DNA of 64,000 nucleotides, from NCBI GenBank assembly GCA_965221785.1, contig CBDCSR010000003.1, forward strand, positions 62,001-126,000, read 5' to 3'. Within the stretch, counting starts at the first letter, position 1. Each line of letters opens with the position of its first letter. Source of the stretch: BD2-11 sp965221785. Its GTDB lineage: Bacteria > Gemmatimonadota > Gemmatimonadetes > Longimicrobiales > Gaopeijiaceae. Below, one piece after another: positions 23,061-30,491 of this stretch. Below the pieces are notes generated by a model that was given only the letters and a program-made list of their open reading frames with translations, searched no databases and was not told where the DNA came from. Position numbers and translations under genes: made by a program.

Positions 23061-24707
23061 CTATCGGTTGCGGGAGCCCGGCGGCGGATTGCCCGTTGTC
23101 CCGGCGCGTTCGCCATCCGCCGTCGCCGCGTCCGCATCTGCGTAGTAGCGGGGGTTCCCGTTCTCCGGAACGACCATGCACAGCGGGCAGCCGATCACGT
23201 GGTCGTTGGGACCCAGCCCCAGCCGCTCCCTGCGCCTTGCCATCTCCTCCACGAACTGCTCGTCGGTGAGCTCCACCCGCATCCCCAGGTCGATGAACAT
23301 GTTCGCCACCGAACGGTTGCCCGAGCCCTGCCAGTTGCGGGTGTCGGGCACGTTGCGGTTCTCCTCGGAGGTGTCCATGTAGCCGACGATGTGGAGAATG
23401 GTCCCCTTCGGCAGCAGCGGCTGGTGATCCTGGGCGTAGGTGTAGCCCCGCACCCAGTTGTGATCGTAGCCGACGCAGTTGATGGTCTCGACGTTGAAGC
23501 CCCAGATCGCCTCCAGGCACATGCGCATCCCGGGGGCGTGCAGGTGGGGCTCGAAGGTGACGATCTTGGTGTGCTGGTTCAGCACCCGGTACGCGTGCAG
23601 CTCCTGTCCCGACTCGCCGGCGCGGATGTCGATGTCGCTGCCGTTGCCCAGCCCGAAGCTGGCCCGCCTGTACCGGGGCTCGTAGTCCGGAGGATGGAAG
23701 CGGAAGCCGATCTCCAGGTGGGCGCGGGTATCGCGGCCATTGGAGTGAAGGTGCACCGAGTTGGACACAATCGACGACCCGGCGCGAAGGAGCCGGCCGG
23801 CGTCCTCGTCGAAAATGTCGGGTTCTCGCCCGACCTCGTGCACCGGCCAGCCGACGTCCGTGGAAGCCCGCTGGGCGCCGACCCCCGATTTCCTGCCCTC
23901 GAGCACGCGCGTGCTCCAGATCATGTGGTGCACCACGAACCGCCCGCCGACCGTGTGACGTCCCTCGTGCTCGGTACCCGTCCGCGTCGACGGCACGTCG
24001 TTGACCTCCCGGATCTCGACGGACTTGACGTACCGGTCTTCGGTGAGGCCGGTCGGGACGCTCTCGATCTCGCCCCACCAGTCGGGCGCGTCCCCCTTCA
24101 CGAGCACCTCGGGCAGGAGAACGATGAGGTCGGGTTCGCCCGCCGTCCATACGATGTCGTCGTCGAACTCCAGCGGTGGAGGCATGTCCGCCGGATCACC
24201 CTCCGGGCCCCCGGCGCTGTGCCACGCGTCGATGGTGGCGATCTCCCGGTCGTCGAGCGACATGTCGTCCTTGAAGTGCTGGATGCCGATGTCCTTCTCG
24301 ACGTACCAGGGGGGCATGGCGCCCGCCCGATCGCGGATCCGGGTCCGCTCGGCGATTCGGCGCGCGTAGCGGCGCGCATCCCGGTAGGTGACGAGCGACA
24401 TGGGGGCGACGCCGTTGTCCCGGTGGCAGCGGACGCAGGCGCGCTGCAGGATGGGCGCGATGTCCCGGCTGAAGGTGACGTCCTCCGGAACAGGCCCGGC
24501 GGAAGCCAGCGAAGACCCCTGCGCCGCCAGTCCCGACGCCGCGAGCAGCGCCAGGACGATTCCGGAGGCCAAGCCGGTCAGCGTCGCACCGATTGCCGCG
24601 GCCGCCCTTGCGCGCAACAACCCCACGCCGGTAGTAACCCGCCCGGGCAGCGCCGCGATGCCGCTCTCGAGATCCTGGCCCGGGATCGTCCGGTTTCGGT
24701 TCGTCAT
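23061..24707 (-). CDS. Secreted cytochrome c / copper type II ascorbate-dependent monooxygenase-like protein
   Basis: A 548-residue protein with a hydrophobic signal or anchor (about 38-62). A single c-type heme site CVRCH (91-95) lies in a small cytochrome-like domain ending MPPWYVEKDIG. The C-terminal two thirds carry His clusters VHHMIW, VHLHSNGRD and PHLHAPGMRM, the copper-ligand patterns of the PHM/DBM-type copper type II monooxygenase fold. The fusion suggests electron delivery from heme to a copper centre in the periplasm; the substrate is unknown. The start ATG has AGGAG 7 bases upstream. It is 13 bases downstream of the M28 peptidase and precedes the secreted partner gene, so a three-gene operon is likely. 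Confidence 0.8.
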   Translation of the reverse strand: MTNRNRTIPGQDLESGIAALPGRVTTGVGLLRARAAAAIGATLTGLASGIVLALLAASGLAAQGSSLASAGPVPEDVTFSRDIAPILQRACVRCHRDNGVAPMSLVTYRDARRYARRIAERTRIRDRAGAMPPWYVEKDIGIQHFKDDMSLDDREIATIDAWHSAGGPEGDPADMPPPLEFDDDIVWTAGEPDLIVLLPEVLVKGDAPDWWGEIESVPTGLTEDRYVKSVEIREVNDVPSTRTGTEHEGRHTVGGRFVVHHMIWSTRVLEGRKSGVGAQRASTDVGWPVHEVGREPDIFDEDAGRLLRAGSSIVSNSVHLHSNGRDTRAHLEIGFRFHPPDYEPRYRRASFGLGNGSDIDIRAGESGQELHAYRVLNQHTKIVTFEPHLHAPGMRMCLEAIWGFNVETINCVGYDHNWVRGYTYAQDHQPLLPKGTILHIVGYMDTSEENRNVPDTRNWQGSGNRSVANMFIDLGMRVELTDEQFVEEMARRRERLGLGPNDHVIGCPLCMVVPENGNPRYYADADAATADGERAGTTGNPPPGSRNR

Positions 24708-24720
24708 GGCCGCTCCTTTC

Positions 24721-26010
24721 TCACGGTTCGACAGTCGCGCCGACCAACTGCGCGATCGCCGCGAGCGTGGTCTGGGCGGCGTTCAGGCCGAGGCGGAAGT
24801 CGTCGTCGGTGTAGGTGGTCCACACGTCGGTCGGCTGGTGCCAGTTCGGATTCCAGCCGGCGCCCACCTGCGCCCCCCTCTCGTTCTCGCGCAGGCTGAT
24901 CGCGGGGACGAGGTGCATGAAGGGGGTCGAGTCGGTATTGGTCATGTGCGGACCGACGGTGGCGGGATAATCGGTCGCGTACCGCTCGTTGGCGGCCTTG
25001 AAGAAAAACGCCAGCTCCATGGCCTCGGTCGCCAGCTCGGCGTTGGACTGGAACTCGATGTTGACGTCGGCCTCGGGGCGCTGATCCCGGCTTACCCGTC
25101 CGTCGGGGCCGGGTGCGCCGTGGTCCCAGAGCATCATGTCGTGCTGGATCATCCCAAGCCACCGCGGCTCGGGATACCTGCCGGACCCGGGCGGATCCTC
25201 CACGCCCTGCAGCGCCTCGCGCTGCTCCACGTATGCGCGCGCCCCGTTCAGGCCGGTCTCCTCGTTGTTCCAGAGCACGAAGCGAATCGAGCGCTCGGTC
25301 TCGACGTCCGGGGAGCTGAAGACGCGCGCGATCTCCATCACCAGCGCGGTCCCGGAACCGTCGTCGTCCACGGCCTCGTTGACCCCGTGCCCATCCATGT
25401 GCGCTCCGAGGATATACATCTCGTCGGGACGTGTCGCGCCCACCTTGGTGCAGTAGACCTGCGACCGGTCCCCGTCCACCGGCTCCTCGCGGTTCAGCTC
25501 GCGGATGCGCTCGTCAGGCTGCGCCATCGGGTCGCGGTTGACCCCCGTGCGGGCCCGGTATCCGAAGATGACGCTGCCTCCCGGACCGGGGCCGCGCCGG
25601 CCGACGTCGCCGCCGGTCGAGGTGGCCGTATTCTCGTTGGGCGGCGGTGGAGGCGGCCGGGGCAAGGGGTCGGCGAAGGAGCGTCGCGGCTGCGCGCCCG
25701 CGGGCGGATACTGGTAGTGGACGCGCTCGGTGGTGGTGCAGCCGAAGTCCTCAAGGGTGGCTTCGATCCAGTCGACGGCGTCGCGGTTGCGCTGCGTGCC
25801 CTGACGGCGGTCGCCGAACCGGGTAAGGCCCTTGAGCGTGGCCTTGTACTCGTCCAGAGTGAGGCGCGAGACGAGTTCGCGGACGGGATCATCGGCTTCC
25901 TGCCCACCCCGCTGTTGAGCTTCGTCCGGCGCGACGCCCACGCCGGCACCGAGCTCCGTGGCGAACAACCAGAGGACCGGGACGGCGACTGCTGAAACTC
26001 CCCTGCGCAT
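24721..26010 (-). CDS. Secreted M28 family zinc aminopeptidase
   Basis: A 429-residue exopeptidase with a signal peptide (about 1-24). All dinuclear-zinc ligands of family M28 can be placed: His204 and Asp206 in GAHMDGHG, Asp217 in DDDGSG, catalytic Glu250 and Glu251 in NNEETG, Asp291 in QHDMMLWD, and a late His in WHQPTD. A Pro-rich insert (RPPPPPPPNEN, about 118-127) and a Gly/Arg-rich loop interrupt the N-terminal half. It probably removes N-terminal residues from peptides in the periplasm. The start ATG 26010 is chosen because GGAGG lies 6 bases upstream and the signal peptide follows; the open frame runs 51 codons further. It heads the operon with the monooxygenase. Confidence 0.9.
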   Translation of the reverse strand: MRRGVSAVAVPVLWLFATELGAGVGVAPDEAQQRGGQEADDPVRELVSRLTLDEYKATLKGLTRFGDRRQGTQRNRDAVDWIEATLEDFGCTTTERVHYQYPPAGAQPRRSFADPLPRPPPPPPNENTATSTGGDVGRRGPGPGGSVIFGYRARTGVNRDPMAQPDERIRELNREEPVDGDRSQVYCTKVGATRPDEMYILGAHMDGHGVNEAVDDDGSGTALVMEIARVFSSPDVETERSIRFVLWNNEETGLNGARAYVEQREALQGVEDPPGSGRYPEPRWLGMIQHDMMLWDHGAPGPDGRVSRDQRPEADVNIEFQSNAELATEAMELAFFFKAANERYATDYPATVGPHMTNTDSTPFMHLVPAISLRENERGAQVGAGWNPNWHQPTDVWTTYTDDDFRLGLNAAQTTLAAIAQLVGATVEP

Positions 26011-26140
26011 CGAGACCTCCGCGGGCTGACCGAACGACTTCACGCCGACCGGCGCTGAACTGGCAGACCTGGCAGCGGATACGGTAGATCCGCGCTGAGG
26101 CCATTGCAACACCCGGGCGACTGGGCTCGCCGGCACCAGG

Positions 26141-26956
26141 CTATGGCGGTGTGCGGACACCATGCGCGCTCCCGGGCTGCGACCGGATCACCTCTTCGAC
26201 GCCGCTCGCGGAAATCCGCTTCCGGGAGTTGCAGATGGCGGCCGCCTCGAGCACATGAGCCAGCTCGCGCACGTTCCCGGGCCAGGCATACTCCACCAGA
26301 ATCTCTTCGACGCGAACCGGCAGCGTCTTCGTGCGCACGCCGTACCTCTCGATCAGCCGCTGGAGGAGCATGTGCGCCAGAACGGGGATGTCGCCGGGCC
26401 GCTCCCGCAGGGGCGCGAGAGCGATGCGGATCACGGCGATGCGGTGGAACAGATCGGCCCGGAAGCCGCCGGCCGGCACCGCCTTCGACAGATTCCGCGA
26501 GGTCGCGCAGACGACCCGCACGTCCAGGGAGCGAAGCCGTTCATCTCCTACCCGGCGCACTTCGCGGTCCTCCAGCACGGTCAGCAGCTTCGCCTGCTGC
26601 GGTGGCGGAAGTTCCCCGATTTCGTCCAGAAAGAGGGTGCCGCCATCCGCAACCTCGAAGAGCCCGCGCCTGCTCTCCACGGCGCCGGTGAAGGCGCCCC
26701 GGCGATGACCGAAGAATTCGCTCTCGAACAGGCCCTCCGGGATGCCGGCGCAGTTGACGGGAACCAGCGCGGCGCCCCGGCGCGCGCTGTGCGCGTGGAT
26801 GAGCCGCGCGGCAAGGCTCTTGCCCGTCCCGGTCTCTCCTGTGATGAGTACCGGAGCGTCCACATCCGACGCGCGCGCGATCAAGTGTCGGACACGCTCC
26901 ATCTGCGAACTATCCCCCAGCAGTTCCCGCTTGATGCTTTGCGCGATACCGAGCAT
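26141..26956 (-). CDS. Sigma-54-interacting AAA+ ATPase without DNA-binding domain
   Basis: A 271-residue protein consisting of little more than the central AAA+ domain of bacterial enhancer-binding proteins. Walker A is GETGTGKS (40-47), the sigma-54-contacting loop is GAFTGA (87-92), and Walker B is FLDEIGEL (109-116). The sensor and arginine motifs (FRADLFHRIAVIRIALAPLRER) and the WPGNVREL motif are intact. No receiver, PAS or GAF domain precedes it, and no Fis-type helix-turn-helix follows; it ends in RSQPGSAHGVRTPP. It could activate sigma-54 promoters from solution or through a partner. ATG 26956 is preferred, with GGGGG upstream; a GTG at 27004 is the longest alternative. Confidence 0.85.
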   Translation of the reverse strand: MLGIAQSIKRELLGDSSQMERVRHLIARASDVDAPVLITGETGTGKSLAARLIHAHSARRGAALVPVNCAGIPEGLFESEFFGHRRGAFTGAVESRRGLFEVADGGTLFLDEIGELPPPQQAKLLTVLEDREVRRVGDERLRSLDVRVVCATSRNLSKAVPAGGFRADLFHRIAVIRIALAPLRERPGDIPVLAHMLLQRLIERYGVRTKTLPVRVEEILVEYAWPGNVRELAHVLEAAAICNSRKRISASGVEEVIRSQPGSAHGVRTPP

Positions 26957-27086
26957 CGTCCCCCAAGGCGCGCCATCCGGTGCACTTCGCTGTCGTGCCG
27001 CCACAAAAGCTCGCCCATCTGAGCGGGCGTTGGGATGGCAGGGGGGGATGACCCGGGGTTTTCCGTGCGGACGGGGGTCAGGAAGG

Positions 27087-27133
27087 GGACTGACTCAGGA
27101 CGTGCGGGGCGGACTGACTCGGGACATGTGGGG
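27087..27133. repeat. Tandem 24-base repeat beside infA
   Basis: GGACTGACTCAGGACGTGCG (27087 on, 23 bases) recurs at 27111-27133 as GGACTGACTCGGGACATGTG, with 4 mismatches near the end. A related GGGGTCAGGAAGGGGAC lies just before. Such GGGAC/GACTGACTC words occur in dispersed intergenic REP-like elements of GC-rich bacteria. The array ends 3 bases before the infA stop codon. Confidence 0.45.
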
Positions 27134-27136
27134 AAA

Positions 27137-27352
27137 CTACTTGTACCGATAGGTGATGCGTCCCTTCGAAAGGTCGTAGGGAGACATCTCGCACTTGACC
27201 CGGTCGCCTTCCAGCACTCGGATGTAGTGCTGGCGCATCTTGCCGGAGAGATATGCGTGGATCTGGTGTCCGTTCTCAAGACGGACACGGAAGGTGGCGT
27301 TGGGGAGAACTTCGACTACGGTTCCTTCGATTTCGATCGCCTGTTTTGCCAA
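27137..27352 (-). CDS. infA: Translation initiation factor IF-1
   Basis: A 71-residue S1/OB-fold protein, full length for IF-1. It matches the family from AIEIEGTVVEVLPNATFRV through YLSGKMRQHYIRVLEGDRV to the C-terminal YDLSKGRITYRYK. IF-1 binds the ribosomal A site and assists initiation with IF-2 and IF-3. The initiation codon is TTG (complement of CAA 27350-27352), which is rare for this gene and may limit its translation; AAGAGG lies upstream. It stands alone here, not in a ribosomal-protein operon, which is common outside Firmicutes. Confidence 0.96.
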   Translation of the reverse strand: MAKQAIEIEGTVVEVLPNATFRVRLENGHQIHAYLSGKMRQHYIRVLEGDRVKCEMSPYDLSKGRITYRYK

Positions 27353-27439
27353 AAGCGGGCCTCTTATCGTGGAAAAGGGGAGGGCGCCTCAGCCGAACCC
27401 CGTGACGCGACGCCTGCCGCGCAAGGGAACTGGGCCGCC

Positions 27440-27634
27440 ATGAATTTCACACCCGGCGAAGAGCGCCTCCTCAAGGAGCGCCTGGACGGCGGCGAGCCGC
27501 TTCTTTGCCCCAGGTGCCTGTCAGCGATGGTTCGGCGCGATGTTCGTCCACGCTCCGATGTCTCGTACGTGCGCGACCGCGTCTGGTTGATGTGCGAGCG
27601 ATGCCGGCGCACCGCGGTGCTGGAACGAAAATAA
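27440..27634 (+). CDS. Small zinc-ribbon protein, 64 residues
   Basis: A short cytosolic protein with a four-cysteine zinc ribbon: CPRC (about 27-30) and CERC (about 54-57), separated by a basic stretch (MVRRDVRPRSDVSYVRDRVW). It begins MNFTPGEERLLKERLDGG, a charged helix. No specific family is identified; proteins of this size often bind RNA or DNA or assist other complexes. The ATG 27440 start is inferred from the domain boundary, and the ribosome-binding site is not striking. It is divergent from infA. Confidence 0.6.
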   Translation: MNFTPGEERLLKERLDGGEPLLCPRCLSAMVRRDVRPRSDVSYVRDRVWLMCERCRRTAVLERK

Positions 27635-27716
27635 CGGCTCCGCGCCCGCGCCTCACTTCCGGTCTCGACCGCGCGGGCGCTCCGGTTCCGATCTCGCAGG
27701 GGCGACAACGACAACG

Positions 27717-30149
27717 TTATAGCCGGAATCGGTAGCTCACCTTCGCGAACAGTCCGTCCGCCTGGGGCCTCATCCGCTGGAATCGGAAGGCGCCCGTGTC
27801 CTCCATCTCCCGCGAATAGCCGACGTACATCACTGTGCCCGGTGAAGGCTCGTAGCTGAGCAGCACCTCGACGTGGACGTCGTGTCCAATGGACGTCGAC
27901 AGCGCGCTGCATGCGTCGGCGGGACAGTACTCGAGCGGAAGTCCGCTCACCGGGTTCAGCAGCGGCTCCTGGTCGCGGTGGGCGTACTCGACGATGCTCC
28001 GCAGGAAGAGCGCCTTGGTGAACTGATACTGGGCCCTGATGCGCGGAATCGTGGCCGACGAATAGCGGCTTCCGCCGCGCTTGCGGATGAGCGTCTCGTG
28101 GTTGACCCCGACCTCGGCCTGCAGGGAAGTGAAGGGATAGAGGTTCAGGCTCACGCTGCCGGAGTATTGCTCCGCGGTTTCGATGGGCACGTCAAGCGCG
28201 CGATAGAACAGCGGCGTCTCCCCCCAGCTGAAGCGGATGTTGCCGCGCACCTTGCTCCAGGAGCTGGCCATCAGGAAGAAGCTGGCTCCGTACAGGCCCT
28301 CGAAATGCGACTGGCTCACGGAGAGCGGGGCCAGCATGTCGGATGGCTCGCGCGTGAAGAGCCCGCCGTAGTCGCTTGCGGGGAAGAAGAAGTCGGTGCG
28401 CGTGCCTGTCAGGAACAGCGTGATGTTGTTGCGGAACGAGGCCGTGCCCGTGAGCCGGATTTCGCTCTCTTCGGTCTTGCCGCCGTCCCAGAAGGTGTCG
28501 TGGTCCCAGAGCGTGCGCACGGAGAGCGACGGTCCCCAGCGCTCGATCAGATCGCCCGGACGCCCGATGCTGTTGAGCGAGACATTCCCCTGCATCTGCG
28601 TCAGCCCGACGCGCCGGATGAAGCCGCTGGCGGCTTCGAACGCGGGCTCGAGGTTCTCGAACTCGCCGTTGAACGAGAAGGTGCGTCCGGTGCGCGCGAA
28701 GCTGGCGGACGTCAGCGTGCCCCATTCCGAGCCGCCTTCGCTCAGGCCCCGGACACTGCCCGCCCCAATGAGCTGCAGGGTGTAGCGGCCTCCCATCACC
28801 AGGCGCGTATCGGCGCTCATGACGCGGTTGAAGACATCGGTGGAACGGGTACGGTCGGTGTAGGTCAGCCCGAAGGTCGAGCTGGTGCCCAGGTCGCGGC
28901 GCAGACGCACCAGATTCACCACGGCGTCGTTGGCGGAGCTGCTCGACTCGACCTGGTCGACGGCTCCCATGTACCCGACGTTGAAGCTCCCCACCTTCCC
29001 GGTGATCTTCGCGCCCGCGATCGGATCCACGACCGAACGGGTGTAGACGAGCTGCTTGGGCAGCTGGAAGATGTCCATTCCCTCGAGGAAGAACGGACGC
29101 TTCTCGGGGAAGAAGAGGGCGAAGCGCTCGTTGACCGCGATCTGGCCCGCGTCGGCCTCCACCTGGCTGAAGTCCGGGTTGTAGGTCCCGTCGAGGGTCA
29201 GGTTGGAGGTAAGCCCGTAGGTCGTGTAGAAGCCGAAGTCGCCGGCGGGATCGTCGTGCCGGAAGGCGTCCGCGTCGGAGTCGTATGCGCCCAGGCGCTT
29301 CCCGGTGACGACCGGGTTCATCTCGAGGAACAGGCCGGGGTCGAGATCCTGGAGGTCGTCCAGCGTTCCCGACTGTTCGAGCTGGTTGGCGAGGTCGCGG
29401 GAGAGCGGCGCCCACGACTGCTGGTAGCCGGTGCGCTGCACCCGGCGCATGATGTTGATGCCCCAGGACTGCGTGGGGACGTTCTGGAAGCGGATGCTCT
29501 TGAACGGGATGCGCATCTCGACGGTGTACCCCTGGTCGTCCAGGCGGCCGTCCGACTCCCAGATGAAGTCCGGGTTGTAGTCCACCGGTGGAGGCCCGAA
29601 TCCGCCGCCCCGGCGTCCGCCACCACCACCACCGCCGCCACCGCGGCGTCCTCGACCGCCGCCGCCACCGCCCTGCCCCCCCTCGACCCAGATGCCGTCC
29701 TGCTGCACGCCGTAGGCGTTGACCATGAAGTTGTAGGCGCGCCGCCGGTCGTTGAAGGTGTCGAGCACGACGCGGATGTAGTCGTCGGCCCGGCCCCAGC
29801 TGTCACGCTCGCTGAGGGAGGCGCGAACCCCGCCGGGATCGCTGTCCCAGGCGCGAACCCCGAAGTAGATGGCGTCGTCGCTTACCAATACCAGCGCTTC
29901 GGTCGGCTGCACCGCCGGGATGCCCTCGACCGGATCATACTGGCTGAAGTTGCGCAGAAGGGCCGCGCCCTCCCAGGCAGCGTCATCGAGCCTGCCGTCA
30001 ATGTTGATGTCCGGGTCTTCAAGCCGAGGCGTGGCGACCTCGAGCTGCCCTGCCGAGCCATCGTATTCGGCGACCGCGGGTGGGCGGGCCGGCACGTCGC
30101 CCTGCGCAGGCACGAGAATGGCCTGTACGGCGAGCAGCTTGAGAATCAT
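27717..30149 (-). CDS. CBM9-like/DUF5916 outer-membrane barrel protein
   Basis: An 810-residue exported protein. After an N-terminal signal (about 1-16) there is a carbohydrate-binding family 9-like domain (INIDGRLDDAAWEGA to MVNAYGVQQDGIW, about 48-150). A run of Gly and Arg (about 156-185) follows, then the DUF5916 region (DYNPDFSQVEADAGQIAVNERFALFFPEKRPFFLEG), which is highly conserved in this family. The last 450 residues are alternating beta strands ending in an aromatic-terminated strand (KVSYRFRL), as in outer-membrane barrels. The role is thought to be binding or uptake of large substrates. The Gly-Arg insert is unusual. The gene is convergent with the zinc-ribbon gene. Confidence 0.88.
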   Translation of the reverse strand: MILKLLAVQAILVPAQGDVPARPPAVAEYDGSAGQLEVATPRLEDPDINIDGRLDDAAWEGAALLRNFSQYDPVEGIPAVQPTEALVLVSDDAIYFGVRAWDSDPGGVRASLSERDSWGRADDYIRVVLDTFNDRRRAYNFMVNAYGVQQDGIWVEGGQGGGGGGRGRRGGGGGGGGGRRGGGFGPPPVDYNPDFIWESDGRLDDQGYTVEMRIPFKSIRFQNVPTQSWGINIMRRVQRTGYQQSWAPLSRDLANQLEQSGTLDDLQDLDPGLFLEMNPVVTGKRLGAYDSDADAFRHDDPAGDFGFYTTYGLTSNLTLDGTYNPDFSQVEADAGQIAVNERFALFFPEKRPFFLEGMDIFQLPKQLVYTRSVVDPIAGAKITGKVGSFNVGYMGAVDQVESSSSANDAVVNLVRLRRDLGTSSTFGLTYTDRTRSTDVFNRVMSADTRLVMGGRYTLQLIGAGSVRGLSEGGSEWGTLTSASFARTGRTFSFNGEFENLEPAFEAASGFIRRVGLTQMQGNVSLNSIGRPGDLIERWGPSLSVRTLWDHDTFWDGGKTEESEIRLTGTASFRNNITLFLTGTRTDFFFPASDYGGLFTREPSDMLAPLSVSQSHFEGLYGASFFLMASSWSKVRGNIRFSWGETPLFYRALDVPIETAEQYSGSVSLNLYPFTSLQAEVGVNHETLIRKRGGSRYSSATIPRIRAQYQFTKALFLRSIVEYAHRDQEPLLNPVSGLPLEYCPADACSALSTSIGHDVHVEVLLSYEPSPGTVMYVGYSREMEDTGAFRFQRMRPQADGLFAKVSYRFRL

Positions 30150-30283
30150 TCGAGATGAGCCCCTCTCGGATCACACCTGGCTTGTGGCAAAAAGACGCGG
30201 CGAACGCCGCCTCGGGACGGTTGATCCCGTGCGCGCGCAAGCCCGGTAACCTAACTCTCAGGACACGCAGCCGGAAAGCACTG

Positions 30284-30312
30284 TTGACACGCGGGCACCG
30301 GTATAGCTTGAT
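30284..30312 (+). promoter_or_regulatory. Probable promoter of tRNA-Asn
   Basis: A perfect -35 box TTGACA (30284-30289) is followed 17 bases later by CTTGAT (30307-30312), a weak -10. TATAGC (30302-30307) overlaps but has only a 12-base spacer. It is oriented toward the tRNA at 30372, and the AT-richer context supports a promoter. Confidence 0.4.
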
Positions 30313-30371
30313 TCTGGAGTCGCGCCTATCCCCGTCCGGGGCTGGCGCCAACGTCGCAAGGCCGACCGTGA

Positions 30372-30444
30372 TGGGGTGTAGCTCAACCGGCAGAGCGCCT
30401 GGCTGTTAACCAGGAGGTTGGAGGTTCGAGCCCTCCCGCCCCAG
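30372..30444 (+). tRNA. tRNA-Asn (anticodon GTT)
   Basis: The cloverleaf closes. The acceptor stem TGGGGTG (30372-30378) pairs with CGCCCCA (30437-30443) with one G-T wobble, and the discriminator is G30444. The anticodon stem CCTGG/CCAGG (30398-30402 with 30410-30414) encloses CTGTTAA, with anticodon GTT at 30405-30407. The T-arm reads GAGGTTCGAGCCCTC. No CCA is encoded. Confidence 0.97.
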
Positions 30445-30491
30445 TGGTCGCGACGCGGCCACTTCGTTCACTCCCTACAGGTCCGGGTTCA

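Noticed and set aside
30302..30307. TATAGC as the -10 of the tRNA promoter
   Set aside because: The spacer to TTGACA would be only 12 bases. CTTGAT at 17 bases is weaker in sequence but correctly spaced.
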